From Pseudeuparius sepicola (lineage: Eukaryota > Arthropoda > Insecta > Coleoptera > Anthribidae), in NCBI GenBank assembly GCA_963920635.1, contig OY987298.1, positions 82,841,454-82,905,453 of the forward strand: a stretch of 64,000 nt of DNA, read 5' to 3'. The notes beneath the pieces were generated by a model that was not told where the DNA came from, did not search any database, and worked only from the letters and a program-made list of their open reading frames with translations. Made by a program: the position numbers and the translations under genes. Within the stretch, counting starts at the first letter, position 1. The number at the start of each line of letters is the position of its first letter. Shown in pieces: positions 9,644 to 17,832 of this stretch.

Positions 9644-10375
9644 TTATCGAACCCCAGAGATTTTAAACACTTCAGTCGTCCAGTTGGGCGTGTAACCCTT
9701 CTGAAAGACGTGCTTGACTTTACTGATCCTAACTATGTCACCTAGTTTAAACTTTTGTTTATCAAAAGTCTTTAGGTGATTGAAAGATGCGTTAAGGACG
9801 ATCCGTTCGTTTGTTTTGTTCACATCTTTAGGTTTCATGCCTATGGTTCTATGTCTCCTATCATTGTATTCATCAACTAGCGTCGGTAAAATATCGATCC
9901 ACTTGTATGTGCCGCTTAAACTGAAATACTTGAAGAGTTGTTCTTTCAAGGTGCGGATCACTCTCTCTATCGCCACTTTCGTGTCGCTAAACGTGCTATA
10001 GTGGTTAACGTTGAAAGTATTCAATAACTTCTTAAAATGACAGTTGTAAAATTCCTTGCCTTGATCGGTCTGCAGATTTCGAGGTCAACGCCCCGAGGAA
10101 TTTTTGAGAATATCGGCGAAAGCCTTCATGACTTCTTCTCCCGACTTGGATTTTAACGGTTTGCACCAGACAAATTTGGAAAAGCAGTCGATCACGACTA
10201 GTATGAATTTAAAGTTTCTATTGCGGCTGGCGTACTGATCCAGCTGCCCTAGGTCGGCTTGCCAAAGATCATCCAAACCTTTAATAATAGTTGTACGCCT
10301 AGGGTATTTTTTTCGTATCGGTTTATGCAATTCCCTAATCAGTTGAATTTTTTCCTTGGTATACTTAGAGTTCAT
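9644..10375 (-). pseudogene. INT: Retrovirus-type integrase of the Polinton (one in-frame stop)
   Basis: One reading frame from the ATG at 10375, interrupted only by a TGA at 10085-10087. rve-type core: first Asp in WQADLGQLD, second Asp in LQTDQGKEF, Glu in KVAIERVIRTLKE. A chromo/SH3-like tail follows (FKLGDIVRI, FQKGYTPNWTTE). The frame stops soon after that tail, so the extreme C-terminus may be truncated. No N-terminal HHCC zinc domain is visible before the HKPIRKKYPRR segment. Family role: inserts the element with a short target duplication. It begins 38 bp after the middle-protein gene on the same strand, probably in one transcript. Confidence 0.93.
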
Positions 10376-10413
10376 ATCGAAATTTGTTGACCGCTTTCTT
10401 CGGTGCGACTAAG

Positions 10414-11444
10414 TTATCTGATGACTTTAGCTTCCTTCAGTTCGTTTATAATGGCTACGATTTCGTTGTCGTGAGACGTGTTCCCGGCGTTTTTGGATGC
10501 CACCAGTAATCGCAATCTGTCAACTAATTCGTTGACGTCGTCCCAAAACATGTACTCCACCGGTTTTTCGTTATAAGTGAGACGCATACCTTTACCGCTT
10601 GCCCCCTCATCATCTACGCGTTTTAGTAACGGCTTAATAACATTCGTGTACTTATATCGAGATGAACCTCTAAATTTACCCGCGCTATTCAGATGTACCG
10701 ACGTTTCAGTTAGAATTTTACTATAATTTTTCATCTCCACCAAATTGGCTCGAGGATCGTTATAAAAAATCAATTGAAAAAGTCCTTTGGTACCTTTATA
10801 CCTCTTCCTACCCACTATTATATCCGACGTTTTTCTATCGAAATCTAAAGTTTCTTTTCCCAAGGTCCATTTTGATTTGCTTGCGCTATACTTGGGTGCG
10901 TATACAAAACCGATTTGGGGTGCCTTTGCGTTATATTTTTGAATATACGGTCGAGCTATTTCCGGATATGCTTCTAGGTAGTCCTTTACAACGGTAGGAG
11001 AAAACTGCGATACATCTTCAAAAATCTCCTCTTCCTCTTCATTTTTCTCTTTGACTGATGGCAATGTCGGACTAAAATCTGCCGTTGCCTTTTCGACGTG
11101 TGGTGTAAGTTTCGGGGTAAAATCTCCTTTTAACTTTTCAATCCGTTGCTTTAATGTATCTACTTTTTTCTGTATTCTTGTATCACTGCTTTCCCCAATT
11201 GCTTCTTCTTTTTTAGGTTCCACCTTAGTTTTTTCTTTCTTCGGTTCGATGTCTAGAATGTCTTTTTTTATTTGTAACGTTTTGATAGATTGCGTCACTG
11301 GCTTAAATATTTTTTCCAGCGTCTCGTCTTCCTCGAATTTCCCCAACTTCAAAGCCGTGTGTTTTTTCTAATCGCCCGTGCAAGTTCACTAATTTTCTTT
11401 GCGCGGTGCGCTTTTAGAATTTGATCCTCTGACGTCAGCGGCAT
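10414..11444 (-). pseudogene. Conserved Polinton 'middle' protein (possibly DUF8207-like), frameshifted near its start
   Basis: The bulk frame (11352-10414, 312 codons) lacks an ATG. The ATG at 11444 opens a 31-codon frame that joins it through a frameshift near 11360. The protein has a Lys/Glu-rich, probably coiled N-terminal half and a conserved C-terminal half (FVYAPKYSASKSKWTLG, KGLFQLIFYNDP, a tail WDDVNELVDRLRLL). The pattern matches a protein common beside integrase in arthropod Polintons; the DUF8207 name is from memory and uncertain. Core promoter: TATATAAG on the minus strand (11485-11478) and TTAGTG initiator (about 11454), with the ATG 10 nt downstream. The promoter sits inside the 3' end of the ATPase gene. 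Confidence 0.75.
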
Positions 11445-11470
11445 TTTGACCACTAACGTAAGAGAAGTGC

Positions 11471-12157
11471 TCACACCCTTATATACTTGTCGAAACCTTT
11501 CCTATACCGCCCGTTTTTCAGGCTAAAATCCTTAACTATGACCAGAGTGCCATAGCTGTCGTTCCAACATTGACAGCACAGCTTTTTGAAATCTTTGTAG
11601 GAGACGTCAGGCGAGACGTGTTCCTCGTAAACGTGTTTCAGATTTACGTCGTCTTGTTTAAATAACACGATCACGTTGCAATTATCGCGTACGAGCTGCT
11701 TCGGAATTTTCGAATACGTTTGACCTAGATAAGCGACGTCCACCGCTTTGTGGCGTCCCATCGAATAAAAATTCCTGATATTATTTTGTTTATCACAGGA
11801 TACATCATCAAATATGAATATAGAATTTTCTAGAGCTTCCGACGGATCGATGACGTCCTCGTTTATCGTATACGGAAAGAAGCCGATGCAACCGACTTTT
11901 TTTACTACATCCTGCAATAATTGATATTTCGGTTGGTACAACGATTTCGTATATAAGTAGATATTTTCGAATTTCAGACCGTTTTCGTTGAAAATCAAAC
12001 TAAGGAGTGCGTTCGTTTTACCACACCTGCTAGGTCCACACAAGATTGCCCTAAACGAGTCTGGTAGTAGGGTACCGTGCTTTGATTTTACCGTACCCCC
12101 TTGTATGACATCTAGATTTTCGATAGGGAGACAAACTTGCTGTTGCTGAACTTGCAT
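11471..12157 (-). CDS. ATPase: Genome-packaging ATPase (FtsK/HerA, A32-like)
   Basis: 228 residues from the ATG at 12157. The open frame continues to 12214, but those codons span the TATA box and initiator, so MQVQQQQ is the start. Walker A is GPSRCGKT (about residue 43), Walker B is IFIFDDV (about residue 113), and a GRH...YLGQTY sensor-like segment follows. Length and motif order match Polinton packaging ATPases. Family role: pumps the element's DNA into the procapsid. Uninterrupted. Confidence 0.95.
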   Translation of the reverse strand: MQVQQQQVCLPIENLDVIQGGTVKSKHGTLLPDSFRAILCGPSRCGKTNALLSLIFNENGLKFENIYLYTKSLYQPKYQLLQDVVKKVGCIGFFPYTINEDVIDPSEALENSIFIFDDVSCDKQNNIRNFYSMGRHKAVDVAYLGQTYSKIPKQLVRDNCNVIVLFKQDDVNLKHVYEEHVSPDVSYKDFKKLCCQCWNDSYGTLVIVKDFSLKNGRYRKGFDKYIRV

Positions 12158-12164
12158 CTTGTCA

Positions 12165-12199
12165 ACTGAGAAATTCTGCGTGCTATTTCTCAATATATA
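12165..12199 (-). promoter_or_regulatory. ATPase core promoter, 10-nt leader
   Basis: On the minus strand TATATATTG (12199-12191) precedes TCAGT (12169-12165). The initiator A (12167) is 32 nt from the TATA start and 10 nt before the ATG. Confidence 0.8.
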
Positions 12200-12277
12200 G
12201 GCGACTGACCCCAAAATAAAAACAAGTTTTTTTGTTTTAAAACTTTATTTGTTTTATACATTTACTACATAAATAGC

Positions 12278-12784
12278 TTATGGTAGATAGACACGCACTT
12301 TTTCACGTATCATCGTTCTGCACAAAGGACATGAGGAGATTTGAAGTGCGCATTCTATGCAAAGCATTACGTGTCCGCAGGGAATCATCACAACCTGTAT
12401 ATCGTTGTTGTAGCAAATTTTACATAATTTACTTTTTGATGCGGTTTGAGGTTGACGAACTACGGTATCTTCGACGACGGAGTTTGGTAGTATTGCGACC
12501 ACTGGCAAGGGTTTAATATCCGCGAACGTCGTATTAAATCCCGCATTACTTGTTTGGATGAAAGGGCAACTGGGGCTCCAATTTGCGTGGTCTTGCAATG
12601 GATCGTCGCCTTCTTCCCATCGGTAGCCTTCTATGAAGCAAAATGGACACTTGACTACGTCTTCATAATCTGTGTAATGGAATCCCGCTTCAGCCAATTG
12701 TATTGGGGAAATCGACGGATTTGACCACTTCGCGAAAGATTTCAATCTATCATTTCGGTTTCTATAGTCACACACTTCTTCCAT
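12278..12784 (-). CDS. IAP: Inhibitor of apoptosis (BIR + RING)
   Basis: 168 residues from the ATG at 12784. A longer open frame to 12985 overlaps the upstream gene and is not needed. One complete BIR: CPFC, 16 residues, H, 6 residues, C, with GFHYT and WEEGDDP context (residues about 13-75). C-terminal C3HC4 RING: CKIC, CGH, CIEC, CPLC (residues about 120-160). A TATTTAAA box lies at 12822-12815. AATAAA (minus) is near 12249-12244. Family knowledge: BIR/RING proteins bind and ubiquitinate pro-death factors and caspases; several insect DNA viruses carry captured copies. Here it is uninterrupted inside the Polinton, so it is cargo, not a host gene. Confidence 0.93.
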   Translation of the reverse strand: MEEVCDYRNRNDRLKSFAKWSNPSISPIQLAEAGFHYTDYEDVVKCPFCFIEGYRWEEGDDPLQDHANWSPSCPFIQTSNAGFNTTFADIKPLPVVAILPNSVVEDTVVRQPQTASKSKLCKICYNNDIQVVMIPCGHVMLCIECALQISSCPLCRTMIREKVRVYLP

Positions 12785-12815
12785 TTTATACACAGTAGGG
12801 ACATGCTCGCTGTGT

Positions 12816-13337
12816 TTAAATAGGTATGAAACAGAAGTGGGAGGCGTTTGTGGTGGGGGGAATCTTAATGGAAGGCGCCTGCCTCCCACTACCCAGCCAG
12901 GCAAACAATTTCTCGCAATTGATGAAACTGCACATCCACATTGACTGTTGGTTGTGGTGTGCACACATCGAAATGCTTTTTTCAAATTTAGGTACCCCTG
13001 AATGACGTTCCAGGTTAACTACTTCGGCATCGATGGTTTCTCGTAGGAAGCGTTCTTTCTGTTGGCCCTTGACGTAGACGCGCTCGACACTGAGATATTT
13101 TTTTAGGAGACTTTCCATCTCGACGTAGTCCACATGGCCGCTAGTGTATGCGATCCCCAAATGATTTTTCTCCAAATACCGCACTTGTCTTTTGTCGCGT
13201 TCGTTGAGATCACTAAAGGTTTTCGGAGGTCTTATAAGAATATGTAAAGTTTCATCGTTAACTTTTATTGTCAGCTCTTTAGGACAGAAACGTCCGTCTA
13301 TCATAAATCCCTGTGCGTCCACTACGGCGACCTTCAT
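12816..13337 (-). CDS. Conserved Polinton protein, 173 aa, possible RNase H-like fold with zinc-binding tail
   Basis: Intact ORF from the ATG at 13337. N-terminus VAVVDAQGF...CPKELTI, then RYLEKNHLGIAY, then VERVYVKGQQKERFL, and a C-terminal CAHH...MCSFINCEKLFAWL motif that could bind zinc. I have seen this arrangement in other insect Polintons. The alternating beta strands and early Asp suggest an RNase H or DEDD-exonuclease-like fold, but the key acidic set is not clear and I leave function open. The last third overlaps, in another frame, the open but probably untranslated region upstream of the IAP start. Confidence 0.65.
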   Translation of the reverse strand: MKVAVVDAQGFMIDGRFCPKELTIKVNDETLHILIRPPKTFSDLNERDKRQVRYLEKNHLGIAYTSGHVDYVEMESLLKKYLSVERVYVKGQQKERFLRETIDAEVVNLERHSGVPKFEKSISMCAHHNQQSMWMCSFINCEKLFAWLGSGRQAPSIKIPPTTNASHFCFIPI

Positions 13338-13499
13338 CTTAATGGGGATCTGTCTACCCCAACCACTTTATTTATCGATTTCGAAAAATGTATGGTAATG
13401 GAAGGGAAAGGAAACACCGATATTTTATTTTGTTATTTTATTAGGTCAAGTACAAGTACAATAATACCTTTCACCTAAAAAACTCTCCTTAAAATTAAA

Positions 13500-14567
13500 C
13501 TACATAAGTTCCCTAACTACTTCACTTAATGGTAAATATTTGATGGTACTATCATGTATAATAATACAATAAGCTCGGGTTGAGGCTGGAAATCCTTCGT
13601 TACTCTCGATGCCTCCATAGTCATTGCCATTAAAATCCAATCTCAGCCGTTCAAAAGGAAAATATTCACCATTTAAAATCAATCTGACATCCGCTATATT
13701 TATATTATCGAATACGGAAGGGTCCTTTCTAGCATTTTCATTGCGACTCCTTTGAAATCCCACGATAACGTATCGAGGACTCGACACGGTCATTGAAGTT
13801 TTGACTGACCAAATTTCTCTGTTGGCATTGACCGTAATACTTGGCAGTTCATGAAGTTCCCATTTACGATACGGTATAATTATAGGGCGATCACGTTTAA
13901 TAGACTGAAGCAGATCCAATCTAATGAAATCGCTAGGTTGAATATGTTTCACTTTTAACTCGACATTGGAAACTGTTATTTCTGCCGTCAATTCGGCAGC
14001 AGATGCAGGATCATCTTCCAGAAATAAAGAGTTGTTATAGTTTCTAGCTCGTGTTAATCTTAAAGTTTGTTTTCCGCAAGTGGCCAACTGATAATCGTTA
14101 AATATTCCAAACAAATGTTTCAGAGGTATTCTCAAGCTAAATGTTCCATCCAAATTTACGGCCAAAGGCTTGGTTGGACCAGACCAACTTGCAATTACCA
14201 GGAATTTTTCATCACTGGGGGCGTAACATAGATATGTTCTGATAGCACTCACAATTCCAGGATTTCGAACTGTTTCCAATTCCTTTCCATTCAGTTCATA
14301 TGAAATCGAATCGAAGAGAAACGCACCTCCATTATTAGCAAAACTACATCTCCCGGTTCCCGTTTTCTTCTCTATTTTACCTTTGATATAAATTGCATCG
14401 TCATACATCAATAACCAAGTGTCTCCTTGGTTAATCGTTATCTCCACAATGTCATTATTCAGAAAAGATTTCACAAACGGGTAATATGTTCGTTGCTCTA
14501 ATCGCTGAATGGACTAATCGAAGGTTGGAGTGCGGTGCACGTCGAATACTTGAGGCGTTAATGACAT
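13500..14567 (-). pseudogene. MCP: Major capsid protein (double jelly roll), one nonsense codon
   Basis: 355 codons from the ATG at 14567. The frame contains a TAG at codon 18 (14516-14514) and is otherwise open to 13500. Family signatures: an N-terminal TYYPF...NDIVEI block, AIYIKGKI, and the late FDNINIADVRLILNGEYFPFERLRLDFNG region typical of Polinton/adintovirus capsids (I quote short parts only). Family role: forms the hexons of an icosahedral shell. It is the last gene of a tight minus-strand capsid operon. Poly(A) signals (TTTATT on plus) follow near 13424-13429. The first 113 nt overlap the preceding 88-aa ORF in another frame. Confidence 0.9.
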
Positions 14568-14721
14568 GGTAGCCGAGTGCTTCTAGAAATCGACGGTTTT
14601 CCGGCGTTAGATTCAAGTTGCAATGGTGTTTCCACTTCGATGACGTCTTCGTCAATGAGGGTCGGAGGTCACTAAACCGCCTTTTATACGGTTGGTAGTT
14701 GCCTCCAAAAACCAAACGCAT
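14455..14721 (-). CDS. Small ORF between penton and capsid genes, 88 aa
   Basis: Begins one nucleotide after the penton stop (TGA-A-ATG) and ends inside the capsid gene in a different frame. It is Arg-rich at the N-terminus (YKRRFSDLRPSLTK) with a LTPENRRFLEALGYHV motif. That motif recalls small proteins encoded at this position in other Polintons. Tight coupling to penton and an intact frame favour translation by termination-reinitiation. Function unknown; it may be a minor virion protein. Confidence 0.55.
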   Translation of the reverse strand: MRLVFGGNYQPYKRRFSDLRPSLTKTSSKWKHHCNLNLTPENRRFLEALGYHVINASSIRRAPHSNLRLVHSAIRATNILPVCEIFSE

Positions 14722-14722
14722 T

Positions 14723-15451
14723 TCACGCAGACAGTCGTTTCACTTCCAATCTAACGATAATTTCTTCACCTCTGAAATTGACGGGCTTGAAATTCTGATC
14801 GAGGATGTTTATGGTCAGATTGTTTATTTTACGTTTCGTGACAGGCACGTAGAGTAAATTTTTAGGAGTTTCGTCTATGGTGTAACCAGGATCGACCCCA
14901 ACGGCAAATTCGTAAATCGTGTGCGTAGGTCGGTTTACGTAATAAGCACCGGCAGTGATGTTACAATCTATATGTATCGTTCTAACTTTAACGATATCTA
15001 CTGGCAAATCCGAAAAATGTACTTTTCCTTTGTCTAAATATCGTTCGGAAAAACCCAAAAGTCTACCTATAGACCCGGGCGAAATAAAATCGATGGTATA
15101 TTGATCGCTGTAGATCTCACACTGCAGAGTACTCTTATTCGCTTTTATCGATATGGTACCGCTATCGTTTTCGTCTTCCGACTTTTTCAAATTTTTTCTT
15201 ATGTGCTCTTCTATGTTCTTTATTTCGTACGATCCGGTGGGAAATGTTATTACTCTGCTACCACCGAAACTGCCGGTTACGTAATAAAAATTATTGTCAC
15301 CGCTTTCCTCTTCGATATTTGGTATGCTGTTGTACGTGTGGAATCCCAGCAAAGCTAAGCCGTATTCGGCGTTTGGGTCCAAAACTATCGGGCTATCGAA
15401 ATCGATGGAGAGCGTGGATGTACGTCCGTGCAGAGTAAATAACAATGACAT
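14723..15451 (-). CDS. Penton (minor capsid) protein, single jelly roll
   Basis: 242-residue intact ORF from the ATG at 15451, 12 nt after the protease stop. It shows the Polinton penton pattern: an early YGLALLGFHTYNSIPN, a central GRLLGFS, and the C-terminal signature NFRGEEIIVRLEVK. Family role: fivefold vertices of the capsid. It is followed by the 88-aa ORF with a 1-nt gap, so translation is probably coupled. Confidence 0.88.
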   Translation of the reverse strand: MSLLFTLHGRTSTLSIDFDSPIVLDPNAEYGLALLGFHTYNSIPNIEEESGDNNFYYVTGSFGGSRVITFPTGSYEIKNIEEHIRKNLKKSEDENDSGTISIKANKSTLQCEIYSDQYTIDFISPGSIGRLLGFSERYLDKGKVHFSDLPVDIVKVRTIHIDCNITAGAYYVNRPTHTIYEFAVGVDPGYTIDETPKNLLYVPVTKRKINNLTINILDQNFKPVNFRGEEIIVRLEVKRLSA

Positions 15452-15463
15452 GACTGGCGACTT

Positions 15464-15835
15464 CTAAGGTGACCTCCACCTTTTATATAGAAATTCGAGA
15501 CACAAATGGCCGCAATTTATTTCGTTAAAATTTTGATAGGCATCGTTATTGTACGTGACCTTGACACCCTTTCCAAAATATCTAATCAGTTCTTTGGGCG
15601 GTTTTAAAGCGCCAAAGCTATCGAAATATTCTACGACGGGACCTCTTTTTTTGTAAGCTACCCAATGCGTTCCTTTGTTGGGCTCCACGTCTAAATTTAA
15701 AATGGCCGCTTCATTAGTTCTTGGCATCGACGGAAGAGTATCTCTCGTAAACAGGCCTCTGAAATGTGGTATTTTTAAAATTTCTACGTAATTCGATATG
15801 TCTTCGTCGGACAGCGGTCTATTGGGTAGCTTCAT
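15464..15835 (-). CDS. PRO: Adenovirus-type maturation cysteine protease
   Basis: 123 residues. Catalytic set visible in order: His in GTHWVAY, Asp in YFDSFG, Gln in YQNFNE, Cys in INCGHLCLEFL. This is the C5/Ulp1-type arrangement. It is slightly short, but the catalytic domain is complete. The ATG overlaps the stop of the preceding PLA2/membrane-protein gene (ATGA), a classic coupled-translation arrangement. Family role: cleaves capsid precursors during virion maturation. Uninterrupted. Confidence 0.93.
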   Translation of the reverse strand: MKLPNRPLSDEDISNYVEILKIPHFRGLFTRDTLPSMPRTNEAAILNLDVEPNKGTHWVAYKKRGPVVEYFDSFGALKPPKELIRYFGKGVKVTYNNDAYQNFNEINCGHLCLEFLYKRWRSP

Positions 15836-16621
15836 TGGGAGTTTTTTTGTTTCTTCAGAAACAGTCCTACCCCATTCTTATTTTTTCGTAAATATAGACC
15901 AGAGTCTTCTTTTCCAATGGCTTCCATCGCCCGATTTTGTCGTTTTTGTTCTTCCAACCTTTTCTTGGCATCTTTTGCGTCGATAATTGTTTTAGCCACA
16001 GCACCAGCGCCGCCTGCCACCGAACCGAGCGCCCAAGGCCCCTAGCAAAGGAAGTGAAGGAAGAAATCCATCGGTGTGCTGAAACGGAATAGTACGCGGA
16101 ATTTTCACGTTTTTCTTTCCACCCGCTTTCTTTACGGCTATTCGTGCTGCTTTTAAAGCAACCAGCGATGCCTTCTTCAAGTGCTTCATGTCGTTCATCT
16201 GACTGTCACTTAAAGTTTTTTTCAGAGATCTTTCAACTTTTTTGACAATGTCTCTTTTAAACGAAACTGGGCACTTCTTTATACCCATGCCGATCTTGCG
16301 TTTGACCTTCATAGTATTTGTAACGAACCACGCGGCAGCTTTTTCACCAAATTTAGCGTCCCTTGATTTCACTCGCTCCCACGCTCGATTTTCCAATTCT
16401 CTGTCGGCTTTATGTCTCTCTTCCAAAGACTTATTTTGGGAGTATGCGATGTCGTGATCTTTACAAGCGGCGTCCAGCTTATTGATACCAGGATCTCCTC
16501 GAGCAAGGCGTTTCTCCAACTTTGTACCTGGACCACAGTACTGATAGCCGGGAAGGTGTAATTCGACTGGCAACCTGTTGATGACACTATTAACCAATCC
16601 TCTTCCAGTAACAGACGGCAT
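15832..16621 (-). pseudogene. PLA2-domain minor virion protein with pX/pVI-like tail, frameshifted
   Basis: The ATG at 16621 (MPSVTGRG) is 11 nt after a TCAGT initiator; the frame is open to 16642 but those codons are upstream of it. The N-terminal domain carries a parvovirus-VP1-type phospholipase A2: calcium loop YCGPGT and catalytic ACKDHDIAY, with the usual Asp/Gly spacing. A basic Lys-rich middle follows (MKVKRKIGMGIKK). A frameshift near 16033 moves the Gly/Ala-rich membrane-active segment and the KKRLEEQKRQNRAMEAI tail into another frame (16020-15832). Family role: membrane breach during entry. First gene of the capsid operon. Confidence 0.88.
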
Positions 16622-16629
16622 TATACTGA

Positions 16630-16660
16630 ACTGAATGAACAACCACGACTTTTATTTATA
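16630..16660 (-). promoter_or_regulatory. Capsid-operon core promoter
   Basis: On the minus strand TATAAATAAA (16660-16651) precedes TCAGT (16634-16630). The initiator A (16632) is 28 nt downstream of the TATA start and 11 nt before the ATG. It could drive PLA2, protease, penton, 88-aa ORF and capsid as one transcript. Confidence 0.8.
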
Positions 16661-16760
16661 CCTTTTCCCAAGTGCCAAGTTTTCGCATATAAAGATTTTT
16701 TTTTATATACATAAATAAAACAAAGGCAATGGTTTTAAACGTTTATTAAAATAATAGGGT

Positions 16761-17069
16761 TCAAGGTTCTATAATAAATTCGATATTTGTACTCCAACCG
16801 ACTGACCCCAAACTTTGCAAAAAATATCTCCTTCCATTGCCGATGTCCTTGTTCATGGCCTCGATCCGTTGGGGCGTAAACTGTGTGGTGTAGCGTTGCG
16901 GTAGCATCGTTTTAAATTCGTCGCACTCTACGAAGATTTTTTCTCCGTACTGCGTGCTCACCTTGTCCACCATCTTTATTTGAAATTTTTCACCCACTTC
17001 CAAATTCTGCAAATTCTCGAATCTCTTCAAGACCAAATTCTTGTTCAAACTTTCCACGAACGACTGCAT
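16761..17069 (-). CDS. Small OB-fold-like (putative ssDNA-binding) Polinton protein, right copy
   Basis: 102 residues, intact, inverted relative to the copy at 85-393 and 76 percent identical to it. Same QYGE / VECDEF / LPQRY core. Leader and TATA-like region (CCTATATG) match the left copy. AATAAA on the minus strand lies just after the stop (16747-16742). The two copies face inward from the two ends. If both are expressed they give two diverged versions of the protein. Single-strand binding is inferred, not shown. Confidence 0.7.
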   Translation of the reverse strand: MQSFVESLNKNLVLKRFENLQNLEVGEKFQIKMVDKVSTQYGEKIFVECDEFKTMLPQRYTTQFTPQRIEAMNKDIGNGRRYFLQSLGSVGWSTNIEFIIEP

Positions 17070-17153
17070 TTTGTGGCTTAGGAATTTTTACTGCAACTGG
17101 CTTGAGAATGGTGCAGGAACTGCGCTCCATCAAACATATAGGCGTCACCCCTC
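16761..17153 (-). repeat. Right inverted terminal segment of the Polinton
   Basis: Exactly 393 bp, collinear with 1-393 in reverse complement. Sequence continues outward beyond 17153, but the matching left part is outside the window. Confidence 0.8.
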
Positions 17154-17156
17154 CAC

Positions 17157-17215
17157 CGGCGGTGGGGTCAGGAGTGGGGGCCAGAGTGGGGTCAGGGGTG
17201 GGGGCCGGCTTCCAA
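17157..17215. repeat. GC-rich short tandem repeat in the right terminal region
   Basis: A GTGGGGTCAGG-type motif with a GTGGGGGCC variant is repeated, just outside the right inverted segment. Outside it, 17215-17450 has no gene I can support; it holds the unseen right end of the Polinton and the junction with the retroelement. Confidence 0.65.
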
Positions 17216-17449
17216 GAATCACACGTAAAGGTCAACTGAGGCTGTGATGTCACGTGACCTCGGCTGTGACGTAGCCAAAATGCACGCATTTCTGGCCTTA
17301 TGGAGATTAACATGGGGCAAGTGGCATGGAACTCTCTTAGTATATCTACTTGACTGTTTTGCAACTAAGGACTGGAACCGTACATACACGCATGCGCTTC
17401 TTGCTGTGGTCCACCGGGCACAGATCCTCAGGCGGCCGCAGTCCCGAAA

Positions 17450-17832
17450 GGGTTAACAAATGTGAAACTTGCCTGATGACTAAATATGACAGACACCCTC
17501 TTAGTCTAAAATACAACGTAACCCCCACAGCTACACGCCCTTTTCAAATTTTGCATATAAATAGCATAACACTAGAAAATCGTAAATTTTTAACTAATAT
17601 TGATTGTACAAACTTAATTCTGCGCAGGCTATAGAAGTTGCAAATAAATTAATAAAATATTTTTCACCTCACTGTATCCCCGAAAAAATTACATCTGATA
17701 ATGGCCTCGAATTTAAAAATTCTATTATAAAAGAATTACTAGCAACACATAAAATAAAATTACATTCTATAAGTTCACAACACCCCGAATCAAATGGAAT
17801 GATTGAAAGGTTTCATTCAACCCCAAAAATTT
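17450..17832 (+). pseudogene. Errantivirus/gypsy-type integrase fragment (N-terminal and core)
   Basis: Begins in the zinc-binding domain (CETCLMTKYDRHPL) and runs into the catalytic core: ILHINS (the usual first Asp is Asn here), TSDNGLEF (second Asp), and NGMIERFHST (Glu). A short internal deletion with a frame change occurs near 17615. The frame is cut at about 17832 by a foldback element and resumes near 19800. Reverse transcriptase and everything upstream are missing; the Polinton lies there instead. Confidence 0.85.

Larger units (their letters stand above)
1..17360. mobile_element. Polinton/Maverick (adintovirus-like) endogenous element
   Basis: The gene set is diagnostic: protein-primed polymerase B, retrovirus-type integrase, A32-type packaging ATPase, adenovirus-type cysteine protease, penton and double-jelly-roll major capsid protein, all between inverted termini. 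Polymerase runs on the plus strand; integrase, ATPase and the capsid genes run on the minus strand. Extra cargo includes a BIR/RING inhibitor of apoptosis, a parvovirus-type PLA2 and a spliced accessory gene. Several core genes have single stops or frameshifts, so this copy is not functional as it stands, but reading frames and promoters are well preserved. The left tip is outside the window. The right tip is somewhere between 17153 and about 17450, where retroelement integrase sequence starts; 17360 is a placeholder. I could not identify a target-site duplication. Confidence 0.9.

Noticed and set aside
12785..12985. 67 extra codons upstream of the IAP ATG
   Set aside because: They overlap the 173-aa gene in another frame and precede the TATTTAAA box; the BIR starts shortly after the ATG at 12784.
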